A stretch of 25,784 bases of DNA, taken from assembly GCA_027029065.1 (NCBI GenBank), contig JALVGO010000223.1:1-25784 (forward strand). The letters are read 5' to 3'. The translations under genes were made by a program, and so were the position numbers. How positions within the stretch are numbered: position 1 is the stretch's first letter; the number at the start of each line of letters is the position of its first letter. This DNA is from Sulfurovum sp. Its GTDB lineage: Bacteria; Campylobacterota; Campylobacteria; Campylobacterales; Sulfurovaceae. Below, piece after piece: positions 1 through 7,737 of this stretch. The notes under the pieces are model-generated. The model did not search any database. It saw only the letters and a list, made by a program, of their open reading frames with translations, and had not been told where the DNA came from.

Positions 1-2811
1 CCCTTGCTTCCCTCCGCACGATTTGGCAGTAGAGTAAGTGTTGTTTTCATCAAGTTCGATATTTTCGTTTTTGCTGTCAACATAGACATAAATAGCCTGG
101 TCTCTAAAGTCCGCTGTAGCATTGAGTTCCAATAAGACCGTTTTCGCACTTCCTGCATCCATTACATCTGTTACTCTATAGTTTCCAATGCGTCTGTCTA
201 CCCCTTCTGTATAATTTCTGTCCGCATTCGTATCATAAAAAACACTCAACTCAAAAGGATCGGATGCGACAGTACCTCTATTTGCAATCGTAATATTCAA
301 CTCTCCTTCCACCCGAAGTGTGTGAATATCCTGTATAAGACCGGAAGTGTTGATCGCCTCGATAACAAGGTCGGGTTTGAACTCTTCAACACTCACGGCT
401 CGCATATGCAATGTACCAATATCCAACTCCTGATGCTGTGAGAGGGAAATAAGCGTGTTAACCTCTTTGAAACCGTCTTTTTTGAGTGTTAGATTGATAT
501 CGGTAGTACTGATACCCTCTATAGTAAAGTTGCCCTCACCATCGCTTCTTATACCGGTATCAATGCCATTAATATAGAAAATAACATCAGCCAATGCTTC
601 GTTGTTTGAGACATCAACAACCTGACCGTGCAGTGTTGTTGTTCCGTTTGTACTGCCGTTGCGCTGCAGTGTAGGGGAAAAGAGAATATTGTTACCGTTA
701 ACAGTTGTAGTAACCTTCACTGTGCGATAACCGAATTTACCTACCTCAATGACAATATCGCCGGATGGAATATTTTCAATAATATAACTTCCATTCGTAT
801 CGGTAAAGGTCGTAAGATTTGTATCGGCAATAGAGACATTGACATCCGATAACGGTTCCATACTTTCACTATCGGTAATTGTTCCATACAATTTGAGAAC
901 GCCATCATCTTTTTGAAGTAGCGGAGAAAAAATAAGCCTGCTTCCCGGAGCAAGTGTAGCTGTAGCATTCACACTTTTGTATCCGTCTTTCGTAACACTC
1001 AATACAATCTCGCCGGCCGGTACATTCTCAATACTGTATCTTCCGTCAGCAGAAGTCAATGTATGTAGTCCAGAGACTTCAACCAAAACATTCTCAATCG
1101 GGTTTTTGGTAACTGCATCGGTGATCACACCCTCTACAGAGGCAAATTGCGGTATAGTGGTATCTACCGGATGCAATTGTATAGTACCAAAATTGATTGT
1201 ACGGGAGACATCAATAGTAAAGGTAGTTTGTACCGGATAGTACCCCTCTTTTTCAATTTTAATATGATAGCTGCCTTGCCCAAGCGATTTGAATTCAAAA
1301 TAACCTGTTGTTGTAGTTGTATAGCTTTTGGTAACATTACTATCTGACAACGTAATCAAAACACCACTTAGTGTCGATGAGTTGTTTGCATCAACGATTG
1401 TACCTGTCACATTTGCCGATACTTTAAAATCAAAATCCCTTAACGCTACATCGTATCTAAGTATCGTATTGGCAGGGATATCAAACGTTCTCTCTTCCTG
1501 CAGGTAGCCGGACTTTATAACTGAAACAGGGTATGTACCCGATTCGATCCCTGTGAGTGTATACTTGCCTGTAGCATCTGTCTGTGTCTCCATGGTCCCG
1601 ACACGCACAACCGCTCCTTCTACAGGAAGGGCGGTTTTTGCATCTGTAATAACTCCTGTTAAAGTTGAGATGGTTGCATTTACATTTTTATTGAGTCTTA
1701 ACGTACCTAAATCTATATCATCGCCGAAAAGATTCAATGACGCATGCAAAGGCGCATAATGGCTGTCTACAATATGGAGGTTATATGTACCGTTTCTAAG
1801 CCCATCGAAGAAAAACTTCCCATCCCCTGCTGTGGTTACGGTGCGGTTATGCTCTGCACTCTCCAACACCACTTCAATACCGGAGAGCGTTACCCCCGTG
1901 TCGGCATCGACAATTTCACCTTTGACAGAACCCAAGTCTGGGTTTGGTACATCTTTGTCGGCCACATACAATGCCTGCAAAACAAGTGCTGTCGTATAGA
2001 TATCCTCTTCCCAGCTTCCTGTTGGCCGCTGCAGCCCTTTGAGGTAATCTATCGTTGTTTGAAGATTGGTCTTGTCATACTCCAAAGGAGAGAGTGAGCG
2101 AAGCACCAAGGCAGACAGATATACCTCATCGGCATAACTCCCATCTGCACTTTTTTGTGCAAGCAGATAAGACTTTGCCAAGTCCATTTGTGCCTGTACA
2201 TCATAAGGCTTTCTATGTAGCCACAATGCCCTGAGTGCCAAAGCAGTGGTATAGAGCTTGTCTCCTTCATTATCCTGCCACGATCCGTCCGGAGCTTGCT
2301 GCTGCTGCAAATAGCGGATCGCCTTTTGGATATACGTGTCAGGGGAGGTATCATCTGCAAGCGCTTCCAGTGCCATGGCCGTATCGAGCACTGTACTCAG
2401 ATGGTCACCGTCATGCCCAAACCCTCCATCTTCATGTTGCCAAACAAGCAAGGCTGCCACCGTATCGGCAACCGTTTCACCTGTAAGACGGTGTGTGATG
2501 ACAGATGAGGCGAAATACTCTGTAGTATTTTCTTCTTTGCTCTGTACAAAAGGACTCAACAGCATCTGCACATCCAATATGGCAACCTCATCAGTTAAAG
2601 AAAATGCAACTGCCGTCTCTTTGGCAGACTGAAATGAGAGTGCCATAGTGTTACTGCTTGTATTGTACTCCTGCCCCAATACTCCGGCATTTACCTCAGA
2701 GGCAAGCCAATTCTTCGCATCATTTACACCATTGGCATGCAACGAAGATGACACGGCACAAAACAGCAATACAATCCAAAGATTTTTAAAACAGTTAAAA
2801 AGGTGCTTCAT
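1..2811 (-). CDS. Large secreted multidomain protein (toroid repeats, six CarboxypepD_reg-like domains, CARDB-like), 3' end cut by window
   Basis: The frame is open for 937 codons from an ATG at 2811 to the window edge, so the C-terminus is missing. A GGGGAAG ribosome site precedes the ATG. Residues 1-26 form a signal peptide ending SSLHA. Residues about 27-290 carry helical repeats with motifs such as DGGFGHDGD, PDGSWQD, ADGSYADE and PTGSWEED, as in the alpha/alpha toroid of prenyltransferase/squalene-cyclase and complement-like proteins. Six beta repeats follow, each with a G.I.D..T..PL.GV core, a TT..G.F.F/Y turn and an ending like G.Y.V.V.K.GY; these match carboxypeptidase-regulatory-like domains. 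Residues about 810-935 (PDLVIEAI ... VDSKNENIELDENN) resemble CARDB. No enzymatic residues are visible. A surface adhesion, inhibitor or scaffold role is inference only. Confidence 0.85.
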   Translation of the reverse strand, partial: MKHLFNCFKNLWIVLLFCAVSSSLHANGVNDAKNWLASEVNAGVLGQEYNTSSNTMALSFQSAKETAVAFSLTDEVAILDVQMLLSPFVQSKEENTTEYFASSVITHRLTGETVADTVAALLVWQHEDGGFGHDGDHLSTVLDTAMALEALADDTSPDTYIQKAIRYLQQQQAPDGSWQDNEGDKLYTTALALRALWLHRKPYDVQAQMDLAKSYLLAQKSADGSYADEVYLSALVLRSLSPLEYDKTNLQTTIDYLKGLQRPTGSWEEDIYTTALVLQALYVADKDVPNPDLGSVKGEIVDADTGVTLSGIEVVLESAEHNRTVTTAGDGKFFFDGLRNGTYNLHIVDSHYAPLHASLNLFGDDIDLGTLRLNKNVNATISTLTGVITDAKTALPVEGAVVRVGTMETQTDATGKYTLTGIESGTYPVSVIKSGYLQEERTFDIPANTILRYDVALRDFDFKVSANVTGTIVDANNSSTLSGVLITLSDSNVTKSYTTTTTGYFEFKSLGQGSYHIKIEKEGYYPVQTTFTIDVSRTINFGTIQLHPVDTTIPQFASVEGVITDAVTKNPIENVLVEVSGLHTLTSADGRYSIENVPAGEIVLSVTKDGYKSVNATATLAPGSRLIFSPLLQKDDGVLKLYGTITDSESMEPLSDVNVSIADTNLTTFTDTNGSYIIENIPSGDIVIEVGKFGYRTVKVTTTVNGNNILFSPTLQRNGSTNGTTTLHGQVVDVSNNEALADVIFYINGIDTGIRSDGEGNFTIEGISTTDINLTLKKDGFKEVNTLISLSQHQELDIGTLHMRAVSVEEFKPDLVIEAINTSGLIQDIHTLRVEGELNITIANRGTVASDPFELSVFYDTNADRNYTEGVDRRIGNYRVTDVMDAGSAKTVLLELNATADFRDQAIYVYVDSKNENIELDENNTYSTAKSCGGKQG

Positions 2812-2842
2812 AATTTCTTCCCCAAAAAAATTAGTAATTTTT

Positions 2843-2848
2843 ATTATA
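2843..2848 (-). promoter_or_regulatory. Extended -10 promoter of the large secreted protein gene
   Basis: On the minus strand the sequence reads TGCTATAAT, an extended -10 element, about 32 bases upstream of the ATG at 2811. The flanks are very AT-rich and no clear -35 is seen, as is common in Campylobacterota. Confidence 0.5.
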
Positions 2849-2913
2849 GCATGATTATTTTTATTATAAACTTACTTAAAATAAATATTAAGTATCACAT
2901 TAAAAACACTTAC

Positions 2914-2944
2914 CGTTACTTGTACAGGTAATACAGAAGTAACG
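2914..2944. promoter_or_regulatory. Nested inverted repeats between divergent genes
   Basis: CGTTACTT (2914-2921) is matched by AAGTAACG (2937-2944), a perfect 8-base inverted repeat. Within it lies TTACTTGTACAGGTAA (2917-2932), a palindrome with one mismatched pair centred on TGTACA. The position between two divergent secreted-protein genes suits an operator. No regulator can be named. The rest of 2812-3007 shows only AT-rich promoter-like sequence. Confidence 0.35.
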
Positions 2945-3007
2945 CTTTTGCATTACAATATTTGCACACCAATACAGAGGCATGGTTTCATGCTGCAAAG
3001 GGCGACA

Positions 3008-3208
3008 ATGACACGATATATGATCTTACTTCTTATCTTCTCGGTACACACAATGGCTCTTGCCTCCAATACCGAGGTCAAGCATCAGTTTACAGTAACA
3101 CATATCATGCTTGAGATGCTTCAGAGTCAGGAAGAAGAGGATATATCTACGACTTTTCCCCAGTATGACAGCAATGAAACCAGCCAGCCAGGAGGTGAAA
3201 AAAGATAA
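3008..3208 (+). CDS. Small putative secreted protein (66 aa), unknown
   Basis: The frame starts with a signal-peptide-like segment (MTRYMILLLIFSVHTMALA), leaving a mature part of about 47 residues rich in Glu, Gln, Ser and Thr. AAGGG lies 5 bases before the ATG at 3008; an in-frame ATG at 2990 with GAGG upstream is an alternative start. I do not recognise a family. It lies 177 bases upstream of the lipoprotein gene on the same strand. A long minus-strand frame overlaps it, so coding status is uncertain; the hydrophobic start followed by a polar tail favours this strand. Confidence 0.4.
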   Translation: MTRYMILLLIFSVHTMALASNTEVKHQFTVTHIMLEMLQSQEEEDISTTFPQYDSNETSQPGGEKR

Positions 3209-3219
3209 TACTGCATCGG

Positions 3220-3282
3220 CTTCGGGTTTTGGGTACCATACTACTCCTTCCTTCTCTCCATTGGCAAATTCAAAACCCGAAG
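3220..3282. repeat. Perfect 12-bp inverted repeat, 39-bp spacer
   Basis: CTTCGGGTTTTG (3220-3231) is repeated as CAAAACCCGAAG (3271-3282). It lies between the small secreted protein and the lipoprotein gene. It has no T-run on the plus strand, so it is not an evident terminator. It may be an operator pair or an RNA stem. Confidence 0.5.
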
Positions 3283-3334
3283 TTATGTTTGCGCTATATT
3301 CCTTTATATTCTCTAAATCTAAACTTATGTATAC

Positions 3335-3340
3335 TATAAT
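3335..3340 (+). promoter_or_regulatory. Candidate -10 box for the lipoprotein gene
   Basis: TATAAT lies 46 bases before the TTG start at 3386. No convincing -35 is seen. The ribosome site GGAG at 3375-3378 is 7 bases before the TTG. Confidence 0.35.
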
Positions 3341-3385
3341 CAAGATCAATCCTGTCCAAAACCCGGTTATGAATGGAGTTACTAT

Positions 3386-4306
3386 TTGAAAAAAGCACTT
3401 CTTTTTGTACTATTGCTACTTTTACATGGATGCAGCATCAACCGGCTGTTCCTAACGGATGAGATAGACAGAGTAACCACTGTAGAGCAGAGCCGTTTTG
3501 TCAAGCATAACAGAGCCTATTTCTCGCGGGAACATCTTTCGCCGTTTGCAAACAAAAAACCCTATCTGCTGCTGACACACAAAAAACGGCATGACCTTGG
3601 TGTGCTTTTGCATCGAGGGAACACCTATGAACTCTACCGCTTTTTTTCGCCTTCAAAAGCCCCTATCCGATTCAAGACAAGCAGCCACCGCCTCTTTAAA
3701 AAACTTGCACAGTACGGATATGTACCTCTTAAAGACCCGCAAGCCAAAGGGTATGTCATCCATAGCGGTCCACGGCGCTACAAAGGGGTTAAGACATACC
3801 TCATCGACATTACCGACTACGCAAAACTCAAAACACGCTATGAAGATGCCATACGAAACTACCAAAGCGATATACTTTCAGGCATCCGCGACAGTCTGCC
3901 CAAACAGTTGATAGAACCCTATCTGCGGTACTACAGCCAAAGGGCAGATGCTGAAGCAAAACAAAAAGAGATCGGGCGTATTGCCAAAAAGCTGCATATC
4001 TCTTTGGATGAAGCACCCTCTTTACAGGTAGAGTATCCGGATACCGATCAGACACCGTACCACTACTACCGTTACCGCGCTTCGATGTATGAACTGGGGA
4101 ACTACCTCAATTCACCCCAAAGCAGAGCGGAGCTGACACCTGCGCAGTATACGATTTTGCAACACCGTCTGGGTACCCTGCAGCAGGAGAAACTGCTTCA
4201 GGAAGGCTCGCTTGAAACACTCATCGCTGCCTATGAAGAGAATCATGATCCCCGTTTCAAACGGCGCATTATGCAACTGCTCAAAGCACAGAACGCTACA
4301 CAATAA
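3386..4306 (+). CDS. Putative lipoprotein, 306 aa, unknown function
   Basis: The start is TTG, chosen because GGAG at 3375-3378 is well spaced and the N-terminus becomes a lipoprotein signal (MKKALLFVLLLLLHGCS) with lipobox Cys16. The mature protein is basic, Tyr-rich and predicted mostly helical after residue 150. It contains repeated Tyr/Arg stretches such as YHYYRYRASMYELGNYL. I do not recognise the family. Its 3' end overlaps the convergent histidine-kinase gene by 11 bases, with no terminator between them. Expected location is an envelope membrane, facing the periplasm. Confidence 0.8.
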   Translation: MKKALLFVLLLLLHGCSINRLFLTDEIDRVTTVEQSRFVKHNRAYFSREHLSPFANKKPYLLLTHKKRHDLGVLLHRGNTYELYRFFSPSKAPIRFKTSSHRLFKKLAQYGYVPLKDPQAKGYVIHSGPRRYKGVKTYLIDITDYAKLKTRYEDAIRNYQSDILSGIRDSLPKQLIEPYLRYYSQRADAEAKQKEIGRIAKKLHISLDEAPSLQVEYPDTDQTPYHYYRYRASMYELGNYLNSPQSRAELTPAQYTILQHRLGTLQQEKLLQEGSLETLIAAYEENHDPRFKRRIMQLLKAQNATQ

Positions 4307-5345
4307 CCCGTGAGAGATCAAGAGAGAAGGTCGTCCCCTCTCCCTGTCTGCTGCTGATCTCTACAGCTATACGCATCTCATCACACAGCTTTTTGACAAT
4401 ATGCAGTCCAATACCGATCCCTCTCTCCTGCTCTTTGTAGTAACGTCCAAAAACCTTTTCCGGGTGAGCGATGCCTTTTCCGGTATCTTCTATCTTCAGA
4501 AGTGTCCCTTCCATTGTTACCAGCACCTGCCCATCGGGTTTGTTGTATTTTCCGGCATTACTTAGGAGGTTGTCCACAATCCGGACAAAAGCATCCCTGT
4601 TTGCCTGTACCTTGAGGGGTGAAAGCTCGGTATGGTAAATGATATCGGGGTAGAGTACTTCAAAGTAGGGAATTCTCTCATAAATCAAAGAGGCAATATC
4701 AAACACCTCTGTCTGCGTCTGCATCCCCTTGAGAAACGTTTGCAGATTCTCCTGCAAAGAGAGCATTGTTTCGATGTTGTTCTCCAGCCTTGTGATCTTG
4801 GCACTCTCCCCAACTTCCCTTCTAAAAAGTTTCAGGTTGATCTTCATGGAACTTAACGGGGTATTGAAGTCATGGAGGATATCTTTGACAAACTCTTCAT
4901 TCAGCCGGAGTGCCCTGCGAAGCGGCATCAGCGCATAGAGTGCAAAAAGAAAAGAGACTGCTGCAGAAAAGAGTGTATAGAGCAGCATCTTGTGTACAAG
5001 CTCGTTTTTCAGCTTTTCTACTGCTGCCTCGTAACGCTGTTTCGGATAGATCACTTTCATGAGGTGCTTTTCTGCTTTGGGGACGGTAAAATAGCTGTAG
5101 AGACTCCCTCCGTTACGGTAGAGGAGGTTCTCCTCTTTTCCTTTGCTCCGATCCACGAAATCTGTCTGCATCCCTTCACACTCAATCGTGTAGGCACAAA
5201 GCCGCATACGATCCTTTATCTTCTCCTCAAGTGCCGTCTTCTGTACACCGTATTCATACCATGTATTGATCGCCAGCAGCACTTCAAGCAGCAGAAAAAA
5301 GATCAAAAAGCTCTTCGCCAGAGACTCCGCTTCATAGGTTTTCAA
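4296..5345 (-). CDS. Two-component sensor histidine kinase
   Basis: 349 residues. A first membrane segment spans about residues 10-27, a periplasmic sensor region about 28-118 and a second membrane segment about 119-140, followed directly by the kinase core with no clear HAMP domain. The H-box is ILHDFNTPLSSM with phospho-acceptor His158. The N-box is IVDNLLSNAGKYN (Asn263), G1 is IEDTGKGIA and G2 is GIGIGLHIVKKL. The gene overlaps the end of the response-regulator gene by 14 bases, so the two are co-translated partners. The signal is unknown. It is the last gene of the fadL-nagA run and collides tail to tail with the lipoprotein gene. Confidence 0.93.
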   Translation of the reverse strand: MKTYEAESLAKSFLIFFLLLEVLLAINTWYEYGVQKTALEEKIKDRMRLCAYTIECEGMQTDFVDRSKGKEENLLYRNGGSLYSYFTVPKAEKHLMKVIYPKQRYEAAVEKLKNELVHKMLLYTLFSAAVSFLFALYALMPLRRALRLNEEFVKDILHDFNTPLSSMKINLKLFRREVGESAKITRLENNIETMLSLQENLQTFLKGMQTQTEVFDIASLIYERIPYFEVLYPDIIYHTELSPLKVQANRDAFVRIVDNLLSNAGKYNKPDGQVLVTMEGTLLKIEDTGKGIAHPEKVFGRYYKEQERGIGIGLHIVKKLCDEMRIAVEISSRQGEGTTFSLDLSRVIV

Positions 5346-5967
5346 TCATATACCCCTGTCCGCGGACATTTTTGATCTCTATACCCAGTTTGCTTTTGAG
5401 TTTTGCAAGGTTGACCCTCAGCGCATTGGCGTTGGGCTGTTCGAGAAAATCCATCAGCGTATAGCTGTCTACTACAGTATTGCTTCGCATAACAAGTGTG
5501 TGAAAGAGATTTGCCTGTACTTCACCAAGGGCGATGATCTCTCCCTCTTTTTGAATGGTTCTGTTCAATGGGTCATATGTAAGTCCCTGCAGCTCTATCA
5601 TTCGGTCGGGTCTTTCATATTTGCTCTTGATGCGGATCACCAGCTCTTCAGGATCGAACGGCTTTTTAATGTAATCCTCCGCACCGATACGGAAGCCTTT
5701 GGAGATGGAGTTGATGTCTGTGAGTGCTGTAATGTAGATTGCGGGGGTTTCGTCACCTGCCTCTTTTAGTGCCGAGAGCACATCAAAGCCGTTCGTACTC
5801 GGTACGTTGACATCCAGGATATAGAGATCATAGCGTTTTGAAAATGTCAGATCGAACACCTCTGTTCCCCTGTGTGCCGTATCGACACTGTACCCTTCAC
5901 TCTCAAGGTACTCTTTGAGGCTTGCACATAGGATTTTGTCATCTTCAAGTAGTAGTATCTGCATCAT
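5332..5967 (-). CDS. OmpR-type response regulator
   Basis: 211 residues from the ATG at 5967; a second ATG follows at once at 5964, and an upstream in-frame TTG at 5985 is less likely. The receiver domain shows acidic residues in LLLEDDK, phospho-acceptor Asp52 in YILDVNVPSTNG, Thr80 in YITALTD and Lys102 in IKKPFDPEEL. The C-terminal half is a winged-helix DNA-binding domain ending KLGIEIKNVRGQGYMIENL. It overlaps the kinase gene downstream and starts 50 bases after the microprotein stop, with no terminator between, so it probably shares the transcript of the upstream metabolic genes. The target genes are unknown. Confidence 0.93.
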   Translation of the reverse strand: MMQILLLEDDKILCASLKEYLESEGYSVDTAHRGTEVFDLTFSKRYDLYILDVNVPSTNGFDVLSALKEAGDETPAIYITALTDINSISKGFRIGAEDYIKKPFDPEELVIRIKSKYERPDRMIELQGLTYDPLNRTIQKEGEIIALGEVQANLFHTLVMRSNTVVDSYTLMDFLEQPNANALRVNLAKLKSKLGIEIKNVRGQGYMIENL

Positions 5968-6017
5968 ACTTTCCAGTATATCCAAGAAGCATTAACATAC
6001 TATTACCGCCAAATATT

Positions 6018-6113
6018 TCACTTCTTCTTCGGCATCTTCAAAATAACAATCGTTGCAACAAGAATCACCGCATAGATAATATACATAGGAATATCCGGAT
6101 TGGACTGTGGCAT
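6018..6113 (-). CDS. 31-residue single-pass membrane microprotein
   Basis: The ATG at 6113 overlaps the EIIA stop as TAATG, and GGAGG lies 8 bases upstream of it. Translation gives MPQSNPDIPMY, then a hydrophobic stretch IIYAVILVATIVIL (residues 12-25), then KMPKKK and TGA. The short polar N-terminus, one transmembrane helix and Lys-rich C-terminus predict an N-out/C-in inner-membrane peptide by the positive-inside rule. The strong ribosome site and the stop-start overlap argue that it is translated. I know no family for it. It could be a regulator or small subunit for a transporter or for the adjoining EIIA protein or kinase; that is inference. Confidence 0.72.
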   Translation of the reverse strand: MPQSNPDIPMYIIYAVILVATIVILKMPKKK

Positions 6114-6586
6114 TACTGTACCTCCATTATCATATCACCCTGTTTGACAATACGCAGTTTTTTTTCAATCTCTCTGACATCACTGCCTTCTGTCACAACA
6201 ATCGGTGTAGTCGTACTTTTTGCATGTTCCGAAAGGTAGGCAAGATCGGCTTTGATCACAGGATCACCTGCTTCTACCCTTGCCCCCTCTTTGGCTATCC
6301 GTTCAAATCCCTTCCCCTGCAACACGACAGTCTCCAGACCGATATGTACCATCACCTCAAGATCTTTGTCGCTTTTGATACTGTAGGCATGGTTGGTGGC
6401 AAAAATCTTGCTGATCACTCCCGACACAGGCGCACAGAATATCTCACCTGCCGGCTTGACCGCCACACCGTCACCTACCATCTTATTGGCAAATACCTCA
6501 TCATCCACTTCTGTGATATCAACTACCTGCCCGTCAACCGGGGCATAGATCTCTCTTTGTTTACGCTTGAACAGACCGAACATCAT
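6113..6586 (-). CDS. crr: PTS EIIA(Glc)-type phosphocarrier protein
   Basis: 157 residues, the usual length for a free-standing glucose-family EIIA. After a short basic leader (MMFGLFKRKQ) comes the beta-sandwich fold with YAPVDGQVV, CAPVSGVI, TNHAYSIKS and VMVHIGLETV. His66 and His81 lie 15 residues apart, like His75 and the phosphorylated His90 of the E. coli protein. The ATG at 6586 overlaps the nagA stop as ATGA; GGAG precedes it, and a second ATG is at 6583. No EIIB, EIIC, HPr or EI gene is in the window. It may accept phosphate from a distant PTS or act as a regulator. The symbol is used for the family only. Confidence 0.9.
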   Translation of the reverse strand: MMFGLFKRKQREIYAPVDGQVVDITEVDDEVFANKMVGDGVAVKPAGEIFCAPVSGVISKIFATNHAYSIKSDKDLEVMVHIGLETVVLQGKGFERIAKEGARVEAGDPVIKADLAYLSEHAKSTTTPIVVTEGSDVREIEKKLRIVKQGDMIMEVQ

Positions 6587-7737
6587 TCACTCCTTTGGTA
6601 TTGTACCTTGCCGGCAACAATCGCTGTTATGATACTGAAATCCTCATCAAAGATCACCATGTCCGCATCATACCCCGCAGCCAGCCTGCCTTTGTTCAGC
6701 TTCAGCTTTTGTGCCGGTATCTGCGTCACCGATGCAACCGCCTGAGGCAAGGTCATACCGACATGCCGAACCATGTTGGCTACCGCTTCGTTCATCTTCA
6801 GTACACTGCCTGCAAGGGTACCGTTTTCAAGGGTTGCCTTGCCGTTTTCTACAAAGACGCGCTGTCCGCCAAGGTCATACTCCCCGTTTTTCATACAGCC
6901 TGCCCGCATGGCATCGGTGATGAGTATCATCTTCTCACCCTTTTGCTGCCAGACACTCTTGAGGGTTGCCGGATGCAGGTGCACCAGATCGGCGATCACA
7001 TCACAGGTGACCTCTTCATGTACAAATACCGCACCCACAATACCGGGGCTTCGGTGATGCAGCGGCGGCATCGCATTGAAAAGATGGGTTGCATGAGACA
7101 CCCCCCAGTCAAAACTTCTGCTTGCCGTAGTGTAATCCGCTTCGGAATGCCCGATGCTGAGCACCACATCCGCATAAGATTCACGTATTTTTTTTATAAA
7201 GCGTTCCGCTCCCTTCATCTCAGGAGCAAGCGTGATCATCTTTATAATATCCATATGCTTTTCAATGGCCGCATAGTCCGGCTCCTGCACAAAATGCGCA
7301 TCCTGCGCCCCCTTCTTTTTGGGGTTGATAAAAGGACCTTCCAGATGTACGCCTACAATCTGTGCACCACGGAGTGATCCACGATGCTCCCTGATATTAT
7401 CAACCGCATTGTCAATCATCTCCTGTGCCATCGTCATCGTTGTGGCAAGAAAGGCGGTCGTACCTGTCTGAAGCAGTGTACGGGAGATAGTCTCCAGTGC
7501 CTCAGGTGTGCCATCCATTACATCCGCGCCACCGCTGCCATGGATATGCAGGTCAATAAACCCGGCACTGACATATGCCCCTTTGGCATCGATGATCTCG
7601 CATCCGGAGAGATTGACACCGGTGTCAACCGCCACTATGGTTTTGTCAAACAGGATGGTCAGGTTGTCATGTATTGTTCCATCGATGATCACTCTGGCAT
7701 TAGTCAGTGCTTTGATCGGCCACCTCCGCCCTGGCAA
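6583..7737 (-). CDS. nagA: N-acetylglucosamine-6-phosphate deacetylase
   Basis: Amidohydrolase that removes acetate from GlcNAc-6-phosphate in amino-sugar catabolism and cell-wall recycling. Visible motifs are HIH in GFIDLHIHGSGG (His64, His66), HLEGPF (Glu133), IGHSEA (His197), THLFNAM (His218), and the catalytic Asp275 in ILITDAM; spacing matches E. coli NagA. The start is uncertain. A TTG at 7737 with AAGG upstream gives 384 residues, close to the family length. GGAGG (7723-7727) is well placed only for an ATC codon at 7716, and an ATG at 7779 lacks a ribosome site. The gene overlaps the 3' end of the acyl-CoA ligase gene and its own stop overlaps the EIIA start. Confidence 0.92.
   Translation of the reverse strand: MPGRRWPIKALTNARVIIDGTIHDNLTILFDKTIVAVDTGVNLSGCEIIDAKGAYVSAGFIDLHIHGSGGADVMDGTPEALETISRTLLQTGTTAFLATTMTMAQEMIDNAVDNIREHRGSLRGAQIVGVHLEGPFINPKKKGAQDAHFVQEPDYAAIEKHMDIIKMITLAPEMKGAERFIKKIRESYADVVLSIGHSEADYTTASRSFDWGVSHATHLFNAMPPLHHRSPGIVGAVFVHEEVTCDVIADLVHLHPATLKSVWQQKGEKMILITDAMRAGCMKNGEYDLGGQRVFVENGKATLENGTLAGSVLKMNEAVANMVRHVGMTLPQAVASVTQIPAQKLKLNKGRLAAGYDADMVIFDEDFSIITAIVAGKVQYQRSE

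Noticed and set aside
3026..3349. 107-codon minus-strand frame with two hydrophobic stretches
   Set aside because: No clear ribosome site or family. The plus-strand frame at 3008-3208 has a better signal peptide and composition, though neither is certain.
3111..3389. Plus-strand frame whose TGA overlaps the lipoprotein TTG start
   Set aside because: No ribosome site, and part runs through the inverted repeat and promoter-like sequence; the overlap is probably chance.
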